Notes: generated from the sequence alone by a model not told the origin. A stretch of 64,000 nt of DNA from Actinoplanes octamycinicus (GCF_014205225.1 NZ_JACHNB010000001.1:248001-312000), one strand, 5' to 3'. Positions 8,519 through 17,891 are shown, counted from the first letter of the stretch. A program made the numbers and translations.

Positions 8519-10162
8519 ATGACGGATTACGACATCGTGATCGTGGGCAGCGGCTTCGGCGGCAGCGTCAGCGCACTGCGACTGTCCGAGAAGGGTTACC
8601 GGGTCGGCGTGCTCGAAGCCGGCCGCCGGTTCACCCCGGACACGCTGCCGAAAACGTCATGGGACCTGAGGAACTTCCTCTGGGCGCCGAAACTGGGGAT
8701 GCGCGGCATCCAGCGGATCACCCTGCTCAAGGACATCATGGTGCTGTCCGCGGCCGGAGTCGGCGGCGGCTCGCTGGTCTACGCCAACACGCTCTACCAG
8801 CCGCCCGCCCCGTTCTTCGCCGACCCGCACTGGTCCGGCATCACCGACTGGGCCGACGAGCTGGCCCCGCACTACGACCAGGCGTCCCGGATGCTCGGGG
8901 TGACCGAGCAGCCCACGATGACCCCGTCCGACGTGGTGATCAAGCAGGTCGCCGAGGACATGGGGGTCGGGCACACCTTCCGCAGGACGCCGGTCGGGGT
9001 GTTCTTCGGCGAACCGGGCAAGACCGTGCCGGACCCGTACTTCGGCGGCGCCGGCCCGGACCGCACCGGCTGCGTCGAATGCGGCAACTGCATGATCGGC
9101 TGCACCGTCGGCGCCAAGAACCGGCTCGACGTCAACTACCTCTACCTGGCCGAGCGCAAAGGCGCGACGATCCACCCGGACACCGAGGTCACCGCGATCC
9201 GGCCGGACGGCGAGCGCTGGCGGGTGGAGACCCGCAACGGCACCTTCACCGCCGGTCAGGTGATCCTGTCCGCCGGGGCGCTGGGCACCCAGCGGCTGCT
9301 GCACGCCATGCGCGACACCGGGGTCCTCCCCCGGCTCTCCGCCCGGATCGGCTCACTGACCAGGACCAACTCCGAGGCGCTGCTCGGCGCGGAGACCAAG
9401 AAGGTGCCGGCTGAGCCGTTCAGCAAGGGCGTGGCGATCACCTCGTCGTTCCACCCGGACGCGAACACCCACATCGAACCGGTCCGCTACGGGCCGGGCA
9501 GCAACGCGATGGGCCTGCTCTCCACGCTGCTCGTCGACGGCGGCGGCCGGGTGCCGCGGCCGCTCAAGTTCCTCTGGGAGTGCCTGCGCCACCCGGTGGT
9601 GCTCGCCTACTCGCTGTCCGCCCGGCGGTGGAGCGACCGGACCATCATCGCGCTGGTCATGCAGACCCTGGACAACTCGCTGACGGTCCGCCGGACCAAG
9701 CGCGGGCGGCTCACCACCAGCCCCGGGCACGGCGACCCGAACCCGACCTGGATCCCGGTCGGGCACGAGGCGGTCCGGCGGATCGCCGACCGGATCGACG
9801 GCTTCCCCGGCGGGACGGTCGGCGACATCGCCAACATCCCGATGACGGCGCACATCCTGGGCGGGGCGACGATCGGCGCCGACCCGGAGTCCGGCGTGGT
9901 CGACGCGTACCACCGGGTCTTCGGCTACCCGGGCCTGCACGTGGTGGACGGGTCGGCGGTGCCGGCCAACCTCGGGGTGAACCCGTCGCTGACGATCACG
10001 GCGATGGCGGAGCGGGCCATGTCGCTGTGGCCGAACAAGGGGGCGGAGGACGGGCGGCCTCCGTTGGGGGCCGAGTATCGGCGGGTGGAGCCGGTGGCGC
10101 CGCAGTCGCCGGCGGTGCCGGCGCACGCTCCGGCGGTGCTGCGGATCCGTTCGTCCCGGTAG
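8519..10162 (+). CDS. GMC-family FAD oxidoreductase (cholesterol-oxidase-like)
   Basis: FAD-dependent alcohol/sterol oxidoreductase. The N-terminus carries the dinucleotide-binding GSGFGGS with a following glutamate in VLEAGRRF. AAGVGGGSLVYANTL matches the GMC FAD-contact region. A cysteine-rich segment (CVECGNCMIGC, about residues 182-192) is typical of the bacterial subgroup rather than of secreted cholesterol oxidases. The C-terminal DGSAVPANLGVNPSLTITA closes the FAD domain. There is no signal peptide, so it is probably cytoplasmic or membrane-associated. At 547 residues it has full family length; the last 30 residues are variable. The substrate is not predictable. Confidence 0.88.
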   Translation: MTDYDIVIVGSGFGGSVSALRLSEKGYRVGVLEAGRRFTPDTLPKTSWDLRNFLWAPKLGMRGIQRITLLKDIMVLSAAGVGGGSLVYANTLYQPPAPFFADPHWSGITDWADELAPHYDQASRMLGVTEQPTMTPSDVVIKQVAEDMGVGHTFRRTPVGVFFGEPGKTVPDPYFGGAGPDRTGCVECGNCMIGCTVGAKNRLDVNYLYLAERKGATIHPDTEVTAIRPDGERWRVETRNGTFTAGQVILSAGALGTQRLLHAMRDTGVLPRLSARIGSLTRTNSEALLGAETKKVPAEPFSKGVAITSSFHPDANTHIEPVRYGPGSNAMGLLSTLLVDGGGRVPRPLKFLWECLRHPVVLAYSLSARRWSDRTIIALVMQTLDNSLTVRRTKRGRLTTSPGHGDPNPTWIPVGHEAVRRIADRIDGFPGGTVGDIANIPMTAHILGGATIGADPESGVVDAYHRVFGYPGLHVVDGSAVPANLGVNPSLTITAMAERAMSLWPNKGAEDGRPPLGAEYRRVEPVAPQSPAVPAHAPAVLRIRSSR

Positions 10163-10223
10163 GTCCGCTCTTTCCCCGGCCGCCGGCCACCGCGCGGCCG
10201 CTCCTCGGCCGCCCTCCCCGGAC

Positions 10224-10348
10224 GGGTTGATCTCGTCGGCTGCCTTCCCTGGGGCCGGTTCATCTCGTCGGCTGCCTTCTTCGGGTGGGTTGATCTCGTC
10301 GGCCGCCTTTCCGGGCGGGTTGATCTCGTCGATCGTCTTCTCGGTGGC
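10224..10348. repeat. Four tandem copies of a ~31-bp unit
   Basis: Units begin with GGTTGATCTCGTCG (one copy GGTTCATC) at 10225, 10257, 10288 and 10318, so the period shrinks 32, 31, 30. The array ends directly at the SDR promoter. It can be read in the SDR frame, but translation gives a low-complexity ISSAAFPGG repeat unlike any SDR N-terminus, so it is treated as non-coding. Confidence 0.85.
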
Positions 10349-10360
10349 GGCCGCATTGGT

Positions 10361-10366
10361 TAGCGT
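10361..10366 (+). promoter_or_regulatory. Candidate leaderless -10 element (TAGCGT)
   Basis: TAGCGT ends 7 nt before ATG 10374 with no Shine-Dalgarno sequence. It decides the SDR start against an in-frame extension through the upstream repeats. Confidence 0.45.
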
Positions 10367-10373
10367 CGATCGC

Positions 10374-11096
10374 ATGACGCTTACGGGGAAGACAGCGCTG
10401 GTCACCGGAGGCTCGCGCGGCATCGGGCAGGCCATCGTGCGCCGCCTCGCCGCGGACGGCGCCCGGGTGGTGTTCACCTATCGGACCAGCACCGAAGCGG
10501 CGGAGAAGCTGGCCGCCGAGATCGGGAACGGCGCGGTGGCGGTGCGCTGCGACCAGGCCGACCCGGCAACCCTGCCGGCGATCTTCGAGCCGGTCCGGGA
10601 CGGTCTGGACATCCTGGTCAACAACGCCGGGACAGCCGACCACACCCCGATCGCCGAGGTGACCGAGGCGGACTTCGACCGGGTGCTGACGATCAACACG
10701 AAGTTCCCGCTGCTGGCCATCCAGGCCGCCGCGCCCCTGCTCCGCGACGGCGGTCGGATCATCAACCTGTCCACCCTGAACACCGTGGTGGCCGGCCCCG
10801 GAATGGTCCTCTACTGCGCCAGCAAGGCCGCCCTGGAGCAGGTCACCGCGGTCGCCGCCAAGGAATTCGGACCGCGCGGCATCACCGTGAACACGGTCTC
10901 CCCCGGCGCCACCGACACCGACATGCTCCGCAGCGTCAACACCCCCGAGGGCCTGGAGGCGTCGGTAGGCTGGACCGCCCTTGGCCGCCTGGGCCAGCCG
11001 TCCGACGTGGCGGCCGTTGTGGCGTTCCTGGCCGGCCCGGACTCAGCCTGGGTCACCGGCCAGAACATCCGCGCCACCGGAGGCCTCGTCCTGTAG
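10374..11096 (+). CDS. Short-chain dehydrogenase/reductase (SDR)
   Basis: NAD(P)H-dependent oxidoreductase of the classical SDR family, 240 residues. The cofactor-binding glycine motif is TGGSRGIG, the structural NNAG motif is present, and the catalytic set is the STL serine region followed by YCASK. The C-terminus ends in TGQNIRATGG, typical of FabG-like enzymes. A basic residue after the first strand (FTYRTS) suggests NADPH preference. No pathway partner is adjacent: upstream is a 31-bp repeat array and downstream a 13-bp array. The substrate is unassigned. Confidence 0.88.
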   Translation: MTLTGKTALVTGGSRGIGQAIVRRLAADGARVVFTYRTSTEAAEKLAAEIGNGAVAVRCDQADPATLPAIFEPVRDGLDILVNNAGTADHTPIAEVTEADFDRVLTINTKFPLLAIQAAAPLLRDGGRIINLSTLNTVVAGPGMVLYCASKAALEQVTAVAAKEFGPRGITVNTVSPGATDTDMLRSVNTPEGLEASVGWTALGRLGQPSDVAAVVAFLAGPDSAWVTGQNIRATGGLVL

Positions 11097-11104
11097 CCCC
11101 CTCC

Positions 11105-11205
11105 CGGCTTCCCGTCGCGGCTTCCCGTCGCGGCTTCCCGTCGCGGCTTCCCGTCGCGGCTTCCCGTCGCGGCTTCCCGTCGCGGCTTCCCGTCGCGGCT
11201 TCCCT
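11105..11205. repeat. 13-bp minisatellite, 7 perfect copies
   Basis: CGGCTTCCCGTCG repeats exactly seven times from 11105 to 11195 and an eighth copy breaks off. It starts 8 nt after the SDR stop codon. The period is not a multiple of three. Confidence 0.95.
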
Positions 11206-11375
11206 CAAATCCGGGTTTCCGTCGCGGCTCCCCAGACCGCGGCTTCCCGTCGTGGCCCGAAATCGCGGCTTCTCGTCGTGGCCCGAGGTCGCGGCTTCTC
11301 GTCGCGGGTGCTCGTCGCGGCCCCAGGTCGCGGGTGCTCGTCATAGCCCCAGGTCGGGGCTTCCTCAGATCGCGG
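11206..11375. repeat. Degenerate continuation of the 13-bp array
   Basis: Variants of CGGCTTC(C/T)CGTCG alternate with GTGGCCCGA- and GCCCCAGGTCG-type spacers, giving a looser unit of about 26-31 bp. It looks like an older, decayed part of the same array. From here to 11629 I see only one perfect actinomycete-type DnaA box (TTGTCCACA, 11563-11571). Confidence 0.7.
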
Positions 11376-11629
11376 TTTCCGGTCACGGCCTACCGCCGAC
11401 CACCATCCCCGCTGCCGCGATGCCCCCCGATTCCTTCCGGATCTTTTCCGGTACGACTGCCGGCCCCGTGCCAGCCGGCCCGCGATGCCCGGCCCACTCA
11501 CGACCGCAGCGCGTGTCGTGCGGGTCCGCGTGACACACCGCGAAGAAATCCACACCAGCAGCTTGTCCACAGGCCACCCGCGCGATCTCGCAAAATTTCG
11601 CCACACTGATCAGCGGGGGCTACCCCCTT

Positions 11630-12010
11630 GGGTGGGCGGGACCCTGAGTAGGCGCGGCCATGAGTAGGCGGGACCCTGAGTAGGCGGGACCCTGAGTAGG
11701 CGCGGCCATGGGTGGGCGCGGCCATGACTAGACGGGACCCTGAGTAGGCGCGGCCATGACTAGGCGGGACCCTGAATAGGCGGGGCCGCGGGTGGACGCG
11801 GCCATGGGTGGGCGCGACCTGAGTAGGCGCCCCCATGAGCGGGCGGGCCGCGGGTAGGAGCGGCCATGGATGGGCGAGACCGCAACAGCCAGCACCGCAG
11901 GGATTCAGAACCGCGAGAAGGCGAGACCGCGGGGAGGCGGGACCACGAGAAGGCAGGACCCCGGGGAGGCGGGACCACAAGAAGGCAGGAGCGCGAGAAG
12001 GCGGGACCGC
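11630..12010. repeat. 16-bp minisatellite, about 22 copies in two blocks
   Basis: Units follow GAGTAGGCGGGACCCT with a second variant ending GCGGCCAT. Sixteen units run 11630-11883 (two of them 15 bp) and six more run 11915-12010, separated by 31 bp, about two eroded units. The two variants alternate irregularly. Neither strand gives a credible protein. Confidence 0.93.
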
Positions 12011-12164
12011 GGATGAACGGACCGTGAGTGGACCGTCGGCGCGCGGAACCCCGGGCGGAGCCGAGATCAACCCCGGCAGGGCCGTGGCGTGGACGAACCG
12101 CCCCGGCACCGGAGAATCGGCGACGAGGCGGCTCGGGTCGGCGGGCCGCGGGCTGGCGGGGCAG

Positions 12165-12317
12165 CTAGCGCGAGCGGATGTGGCGGGTACCCTCGGCGGC
12201 GGGTGGGGCGGGCGCCGGTGTCGGGTCCGGCGGGACGGGACGGGCGGTGACCACCGCGGTGGCCGTCGCGAAGGCCACCGGGGCGGTCAGGGCGGTTGCC
12301 CGGACAGCGCGTCTCAT
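12165..12317 (-). pseudogene. Signal-peptide-like stub of a truncated secreted protein
   Basis: A 50-codon frame starting MRRAVRATALTAPVAFATATAVV, i.e. an Arg-rich start and hydrophobic core like a Tat/Sec signal peptide, followed by a short Pro/Ala linker (PDPTPAPAPPAAEG) and a stop. It has a proper ribosome-binding site (AGGAG, 5 nt spacing) and a CebR-type operator 18 nt upstream. The layout is that of a secreted, cello-oligosaccharide-induced glycoside hydrolase whose catalytic part is missing. A real 50-residue secreted peptide cannot be excluded. Confidence 0.45.
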
Positions 12318-12334
12318 CGAGTCTCCTGAGGGTC

Positions 12335-12348
12335 TGGGAGCGCTCCCA
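12335..12348. promoter_or_regulatory. CebR-type operator (TGGGAGCGCTCCCA)
   Basis: A perfect 14-bp palindrome (16 bp with flanking C/G) identical to the known Streptomyces CebR site that controls cellulose-utilisation genes. It sits just upstream of the minus-strand ribosome-binding site of the truncated ORF starting at 12317. No cebR gene or cellobiose transporter is in the window. Confidence 0.7.
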
Positions 12349-12588
12349 GCAGCGACGTTACCGCACATTCACGAGTTCGAAAAGAGTCTCCGGGCAGCCA
12401 TTACCGGCGGAGGCGACCACCCTCCGCTTACGGGTGGATGCGCAGCGGAATTGCGACATGCCAAGACCAGCAATTTGCAATAGCCACCGGGTGCGCGACA
12501 CAATAATGCGACGACGACTAATCGCGGCACCCCCATCGCTCGCGTACAGCCGTCACCCGAATGACATCGCTGTAGGAGCGAACACGAC

Positions 12589-12936
12589 ATGGCCAAGCAG
12601 ATAATTACCCTTCTGACCGACGACCTCGACGGCGGGGAGGCCGACCGCACTGTCGAATTCGGACTCGACGGCGTGAACTACACGATCGACCTGTCCGAGA
12701 AGAACGCCGGCAAGCTGCGCAAGGCTCTGGAGCCGTTCCTCTCCGCGGCCACCCGGCTGGGTCGTTCCGGGGTGCCGCCGACGGTTGCCCGGCGGGCCGC
12801 GCCGGCCGCCTCGAGCCGGACCAGCCGCGACCAGAATCAGGCCATTCGCGAGTGGGCCAACAAGAACGGATACTCGGTTTCCGAGCGGGGCCGGATCCCG
12901 AGCAACGTCGTCGAGGCGTACCACGCCAAGCGCTGA
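12589..12936 (+). CDS. lsr2: Lsr2 nucleoid-associated protein
   Basis: H-NS-like xenogeneic silencer that bridges AT-rich DNA. The N-terminal dimerisation domain begins [16 protein letters not shown] and continues to about residue 60. A linker follows, then the C-terminal DNA-binding domain, which contains the AT-hook-like [14 protein letters not shown] in place of the commonest RGR context. At 115 residues it has the family length. ATG 12589 is preceded by AGGAG (12574-12578). A textbook terminator follows. Intergenic DNA just upstream (12.35-12.55 kb) is visibly more AT-rich than its surroundings, which would suit autoregulation. Confidence 0.95.
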   Translation: MAKQIITLLTDDLDGGEADRTVEFGLDGVNYTIDLSEKNAGKLRKALEPFLSAATRLGRSGVPPTVARRAAPAASSRTSRDQNQAIREWANKNGYSVSERGRIPSNVVEAYHAKR

Positions 12937-12953
12937 TTGACCGCAGGCCGGGA

Positions 12954-12989
12954 AACGGCGTCACCGGATCACCCGGTGGCGCCGTTTTT
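12954..12989 (+). terminator. Rho-independent terminator of lsr2
   Basis: Arms AACGGCGTCACCGG and CCGGTGGCGCCGTT pair over 14 bp with a single G-T, loop ATCAC, followed by a T5 tract. Confidence 0.9.
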
Positions 12990-13335
12990 CTTGTCCGGCC
13001 GCAGGTCAGGCCGGGTGGCAGCGGCAGCCGGCACCGGGCGTCGACCGGCTGCGGAACGCCGGCCGGCCGATCCGGACCGAGCGGTTCCACCGATGACCTG
13101 GGTCAATCCCCGCCGCTCCCCGGCGATCGAAGATCAACCACCTCGGATGATCATCAGAATCGGGGTGGGATCGACGGAACTCATTCGGCGTGTTTCGAGA
13201 GGCACGACAATAGTCCCGGCGAACGCGCCGTCCGGCCGGAAATCACCCTGCGCCCCGGTGGAACGGTGCGGTACCGGCCTGTCCGGAATGGCCGGGCACG
13301 GCAATCGGAAGACCGGGCCGCCACCGGCCCGGCGC

Positions 13336-13490
13336 CGGTTCGGCCGAGAATGCGGAACGCCGGTCCGGGACCGGTTCGACCGGAATGCGGCACGCCGGGT
13401 CGCACCGGTTCGGCTGACAATGCGAACGCCGGGCCGGTCCTGGCGCGACGCAAATGACGAGCGCCGGGCCGGTACCGGTTCGGCCCGGCG
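13336..13490. repeat. ~35-bp tandem repeat, four to five units
   Basis: CGGTTCG starts recur at 13336, 13372, 13406 and 13476 (36, 34 and 70 nt apart), each followed by an AATGCGG(A/C)ACGCCGG-like core. The rest of the gap between lsr2 and the epimerase (12990-13728) shows no gene. Confidence 0.75.
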
Positions 13491-13728
13491 GCGCCACGGT
13501 CACCGGTGCGAAAACGGCCACCCACGGGACCCCCGAAAGTCGCCCGGCACCCGGCCGTACCGAAACCGGCGAGCGCCCGAAACCGGCCGGCGGAGCGTAC
13601 CGAAAACCTGTGGAAACGGCCCGCACCGACGGGCCCAACCTGGGGAAAAGCCCGCCCGGAAAACCTGGGACCACGGAATGGTGACGGGAATCCGATTCGA
13701 TCGCGCGCCGCCGGGTACGCCTTCGGTC

Positions 13729-14808
13729 ATGCGTGTCGTCATCGTGGGCGCGACCGGCAACGCCGGCACCGCCCTGCTGCGCCGTCTCCGTGCCGAGCCG
13801 GACGTCGAGGCGATCGGGATCGCCCGGCGCACCCCGGCGGACAGTGGCCCGTACGCCGACATGGAGTGGCACTCGGTCGACATCGGCCGGGAGGACTCCC
13901 TGGACCCGCTGACCCGGATCTTCGACGGCACCGATGCCGTGGTGAACCTGGCCTGGCAGATCCAGCCCAGCCACGACGCCCGGCGGCTCTACCGGACGAA
14001 CGTGCTGGGCAGCCGCACGGTGTTCCGGGCGGCGCTGCGGGCCGGGGTGGGCACGCTGGTGCACGCCTCGTCGGTCGGGGTCTACGCGCCCGGCCCGAAA
14101 TGGGCCTATGTCAAGGAGACCTGGCTGCGCACCGGCGTCCCGGAGTCGTCCTACAGCCGGCACAAGGCGCTGGTCGAACGGATGCTGGACGAGATCGAGT
14201 CGGATCACCCGACCCTGCGCGTGGTGCGGCTGCGGCCCGGCCTGATCTTCCAGCGGGACGCCGGGACGGAGATCGGCCGGTACTTCGCCGGGCCGCTGGT
14301 GCCGGCCCGGCTGCTCCGGTTCGGCTGGGTTCCGCTGCTGCCGGCGAACCCGGGACTGCGGTTGCAGGCGGTGCACGCAGACGACGTGGCCGAGGCCTAC
14401 CTGCGGGTGCTGCGGGCCGACGTCCGGGGCGCGTTCAACATCGCGGCCGGGCCGGTGCTCGATCCGGCGGTGCTGGCCAAGGCGTTCCACGGGCTGCCGG
14501 TGCCGGTTCCCGGGTTCGCGCTGGAGGGCGCCGCCGCGCTGAGCTGGTGGCTGCGGCTGCAGCCGGTCGACCGGGGCTGGGTGAAACTCGCCCTGAAGGC
14601 GCCGCTGATGTGCTGCGACCGGGCCGTCGAGGAGCTCGGATGGCAGCCTCGGATGGACGCGGTGGCCGCGTTGCACGAGGTGGTGGCCGGGTTGGCGGAG
14701 CGGGCCGGGCAGGCGGAGAGCCCGCCGCTGAACGCGGGCGGGAGTCAGCCGGGCCGGCTCGGTGGGCTGCTGCGCGGGCGGTTGCCGGGAACAGGAAATC
14801 CGTATTGA
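13729..14808 (+). CDS. NAD-dependent epimerase/dehydratase (extended SDR)
   Basis: Extended SDR enzyme of 359 residues acting on a nucleotide sugar or related alcohol. The Rossmann motif is VGATGNAG at the very N-terminus, which fixes ATG 13729 as the start. An acidic DI pair follows the second strand region, and the catalytic YSRHK is present. LRPGLIFQRDAG is the conserved segment after the active site. The C-terminal tail of about 35 residues is Gly/Arg-rich. No sugar-pathway genes are adjacent, so the function stays general. Confidence 0.82.
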   Translation: MRVVIVGATGNAGTALLRRLRAEPDVEAIGIARRTPADSGPYADMEWHSVDIGREDSLDPLTRIFDGTDAVVNLAWQIQPSHDARRLYRTNVLGSRTVFRAALRAGVGTLVHASSVGVYAPGPKWAYVKETWLRTGVPESSYSRHKALVERMLDEIESDHPTLRVVRLRPGLIFQRDAGTEIGRYFAGPLVPARLLRFGWVPLLPANPGLRLQAVHADDVAEAYLRVLRADVRGAFNIAAGPVLDPAVLAKAFHGLPVPVPGFALEGAAALSWWLRLQPVDRGWVKLALKAPLMCCDRAVEELGWQPRMDAVAALHEVVAGLAERAGQAESPPLNAGGSQPGRLGGLLRGRLPGTGNPY

Positions 14809-14867
14809 GAGCACCATTTTCCGTACGCGAAAAGCTCTGCCAAGCGGGCCGAAGCGGGCCGTGAGTG

Positions 14868-17800
14868 TCAGGCCACCGCCGCGGCGCCGGTCATCCAGGC
14901 CAGCACCTCGGTCGGCCCGAGCGGGCTGGAGAACAGGAAGCCCTGCCCGAGCGGGCAGCCCAGCCGGACCAGCAGATCCCGGTGCGCCGCGTCCTCGATG
15001 CCCTCGGCGACCACCGTGAGCTGCAGGTTCCGGGCCAGGGTGACGATGCCGCTGACCAGCGCGAGCGGCTGCGGACTGGTCACCATGTCGTCGATGAAGG
15101 TCTTGTCGATCTTCACGACGTCGATCGGCCGCTGGCGCAGGTAGCCGAGCGAGGAGTAACCGGTGCCGAAGTCGTCGATGGCGATCCGGATGCCCATCTC
15201 GCGCAGCGTGCTCAGGTCGGCCCAGACCCGCTGCTCGTCGTCCTTCATCAGCAGCGTCTCGGTGATCTCCAGCATCAGCGACTCCGGCGGCACCCCGGTG
15301 TGCTGCAGCGCGGTGCGCACCTGGTCGACGAAGCCGGTCTCGCGGAACTGCCGGACCGAGACGTTCACCGTCACGTAGGGCGCCGGGCCGGGCAGCAGGA
15401 TCCGGCGCCAGTCGGCGACCGTGCGCAGCGCCTCCTCGAGCACCCAGCGGCCCATCGGCACGATCAGCCCGCTCTCCTCGGCCACCTCGATGAACTGGTC
15501 CGGGGTGATCACGCCACGCTGCGGGTGGTGCCAGCGGACCAGCGCCTCGAAGCCCACCGCGACACCCGAGGCCAGGTCGACGATCGGCTGGTAGTGCAGC
15601 AGGAAGTGGCCCTCGTTGACCGCGTGGTCGAGCGCCGAGCGCAGCTCCAGCCGCTCCACCATCTCGTCGTGCAGGTGCCGCTGGTAGCGCCGCCACTGGT
15701 TCTTGCCGGCCCCCTTGGCCACATAGAGCGCCAGGTCGGCCTGGCGCAGCAGCTCGTTCGCGTCGGCCGCCTCCAGGGTGGTGGTGATGCCGATGCTGGC
15801 CACCGCGTGCAGCGGCTTGGCGTCGGTGTCGATCGGGGACGCCAGCGCGGTCAGGATCCGGTTCGCGGTCTCCTCCACCGCACCCGGGTCGTTGACGTTC
15901 TCCACCAGCGCGGCGAACTCGTCGCCGCCGAGCCGGGCCGCGGTGTCGTCGGCGCGCAGCGAGCCGGCGATCCGGTGGGCCACCGCGATCAGCAGCTGGT
16001 CGCCGACCGCGTGGCCGAGCGTGTCGTTGACGATCTTGAAGTCGTCCAGGTCGATGAAGAGCACCCCGACCACCGAGCCGTCCCGCGCGCTGCGGGCCAG
16101 CGCGTGCTTGAGCCGGTCGTGGAAGAGCACCCGGTTGGCCAGCCCGGTCATCGCGTCGTGGAACGCCTGGTGGGTCAGCTCGCGTTCGAGCTGCCGCTGC
16201 TCGGTGACGTCCCGCATGGTGACCACCAGACCGGCCACGCTCTGGTCGGCGCGCAGGTCCCGGCAATGCATCTCGAGCAGCACCTCGGTCCGCCCGGCCC
16301 CGACCGCCCGGAAGTCCAGCAGCCGCATCTCCTCGCCGCCGCGGACCCCGGCCAGCGCCTCGGCCAGCCGGCTCTGGTCCGCCGGGTGCAGCACGTCCGG
16401 CAGCCGGTAGCCGGTCGGGTCGGCGCCGAAGACGCCGAGAGCGGACGGGCTGGCGTACCGGATCCGGTCGTGCTCGTCCAGGATGGTGATCACGTCGGCG
16501 GTGTTCAGGATCAGCGTCCGGAAGTACGCCTCGCTGTTGCGCCGGGCCACCTCGTGGCTGAGCGCGATCCGTTCCAGCGCCAGCGCCACCTGCCCGGCCA
16601 GCACCTCCACCGAACGCTGCAGCTCGCGCAGCGCCCAGGCCGGGGCGCCCACGTGCAGCACGCCGACCAGCGGATCACCGGTCGGCCGGTCCTGCAGCAC
16701 CATCGGGCAGCGCAACGTCTCGGCGAACTGGGTGAGCCGGACCGAGACCGCCCAGTCCACGTCCCGGGTCTGCACCAGCCGGGCGGCGGTGCCGGTGGCC
16801 CGGTCCACCGCGGCCTGCGCGGCCGCCTCCGGCGACAGCGGCTCGGACTGGGCGATGCTGATCGCCAGCACCACGCCGTGCGGCACGTCGCCGGGCAGCA
16901 GCTGGGCCACCGTGGTGCGGACCGCCAGCCCGACCGCCTCGGCGTCGGCCGCCGAGACCAGCGCCGCGGACGCCTCGCGCAGCGCCCGCTCCCGGGCCAT
17001 CGCCTGCCGGTGGCTGGCCATGATGCCGGACATCCGGGCCAGCACCAGCATCAGCATCAGCAGGCTCAGCACCGCGACCAGGAACAGGCCGGCCACCTGG
17101 CTGTCCTGGAACATCTTGACCATCAGCACGGTCGGCGCGGCCAGCGCGGCCACCGCGAGCAGGGCCAGCCGGCCCCGGCTGGTCTCCGCGGCCGGCGCCG
17201 CCGACGCCCGGGTCAGCTCGGCCATCGACGGGATCAGCGCGGCCATCCCGGCAGTGGCGTAGAGGGCGAACTGGCCGTGCGCCGAGGCCCGCACCACGTC
17301 GGCGACCAGCATCGCGCCGGTGCCCGCGCCCAGCCAGTAGCCGGAGGCGACCAGCCGGCCGGGCACCGTGGCCAGCCGGATCAGCAGGCCCAGGCAGAGC
17401 AGGTCGGCGACCGGCAGCAGCTGCTCCAGGCCGTTCACCGAGGCGTCCGACATCCGCGGGCCGATCACGAACGTCCAGACCAGCAGCGCCACCCCGGAGG
17501 TGACGATGGCCGCGTCGAGCAGGCCGGGCAGGTCCCGGGACGAGCCGGTACGGCGGCGGACGAAACCGGCCAGCGCGACCGCCAGCACCGGGTAGGAGCA
17601 GAGCAGCAGCGCGGTGCCGACCGGCTCCAGCCAGAGCAGCCAGTTGGTGATGAACGAGGGGGCGTTGCCGATCGCGGCGCCCAGCCCGGAGAGCCCGGTC
17701 GCGGCGGACAGCAGCCACCACGGCATCCGGTCGTCCGGCTGGCTGCGGTAGGTGCCGACCAGGACGGCGACCAGCGCGGACAGGCCGCCGGCCAGGATCA

Positions 17801-17891
17801 GCCAGCCGTGCAGGGCGGGCTGCAGCGGGTAGACCACGGCGAGGAGCACGATCCAGGCGCCGAAGAGGGCCGCCGGCCACCGCGTCGGCAT
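14868..17891 (-). CDS. Membrane PAS-GGDEF-EAL cyclic-di-GMP protein
   Basis: Predicted bifunctional enzyme for synthesis and breakdown of cyclic di-GMP. Of 1007 residues, the first ~300 form eight or nine hydrophobic helices (a membrane sensor region). A GAF-like region follows (about 330-510), then a PAS domain (about 520-640), a GGDEF domain with intact RLGGDEFAAL, and an EAL domain with EALVRW, DDFGTGYSSL, KIDKTFI and EGIED. All key residues of both catalytic domains look intact, so either or both activities may be real. ATG 17891 has a GGGAGGGA ribosome-binding site. Confidence 0.93.
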   Translation of the reverse strand: MPTRWPAALFGAWIVLLAVVYPLQPALHGWLILAGGLSALVAVLVGTYRSQPDDRMPWWLLSAATGLSGLGAAIGNAPSFITNWLLWLEPVGTALLLCSYPVLAVALAGFVRRRTGSSRDLPGLLDAAIVTSGVALLVWTFVIGPRMSDASVNGLEQLLPVADLLCLGLLIRLATVPGRLVASGYWLGAGTGAMLVADVVRASAHGQFALYATAGMAALIPSMAELTRASAAPAAETSRGRLALLAVAALAAPTVLMVKMFQDSQVAGLFLVAVLSLLMLMLVLARMSGIMASHRQAMARERALREASAALVSAADAEAVGLAVRTTVAQLLPGDVPHGVVLAISIAQSEPLSPEAAAQAAVDRATGTAARLVQTRDVDWAVSVRLTQFAETLRCPMVLQDRPTGDPLVGVLHVGAPAWALRELQRSVEVLAGQVALALERIALSHEVARRNSEAYFRTLILNTADVITILDEHDRIRYASPSALGVFGADPTGYRLPDVLHPADQSRLAEALAGVRGGEEMRLLDFRAVGAGRTEVLLEMHCRDLRADQSVAGLVVTMRDVTEQRQLERELTHQAFHDAMTGLANRVLFHDRLKHALARSARDGSVVGVLFIDLDDFKIVNDTLGHAVGDQLLIAVAHRIAGSLRADDTAARLGGDEFAALVENVNDPGAVEETANRILTALASPIDTDAKPLHAVASIGITTTLEAADANELLRQADLALYVAKGAGKNQWRRYQRHLHDEMVERLELRSALDHAVNEGHFLLHYQPIVDLASGVAVGFEALVRWHHPQRGVITPDQFIEVAEESGLIVPMGRWVLEEALRTVADWRRILLPGPAPYVTVNVSVRQFRETGFVDQVRTALQHTGVPPESLMLEITETLLMKDDEQRVWADLSTLREMGIRIAIDDFGTGYSSLGYLRQRPIDVVKIDKTFIDDMVTSPQPLALVSGIVTLARNLQLTVVAEGIEDAAHRDLLVRLGCPLGQGFLFSSPLGPTEVLAWMTGAAAVA

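Noticed and set aside
10227..10373. N-terminal extension of the SDR through the 31-bp repeats
   Set aside because: The residues are repetitive and the Rossmann motif begins right after ATG 10374, which has a good promoter-to-start spacing.
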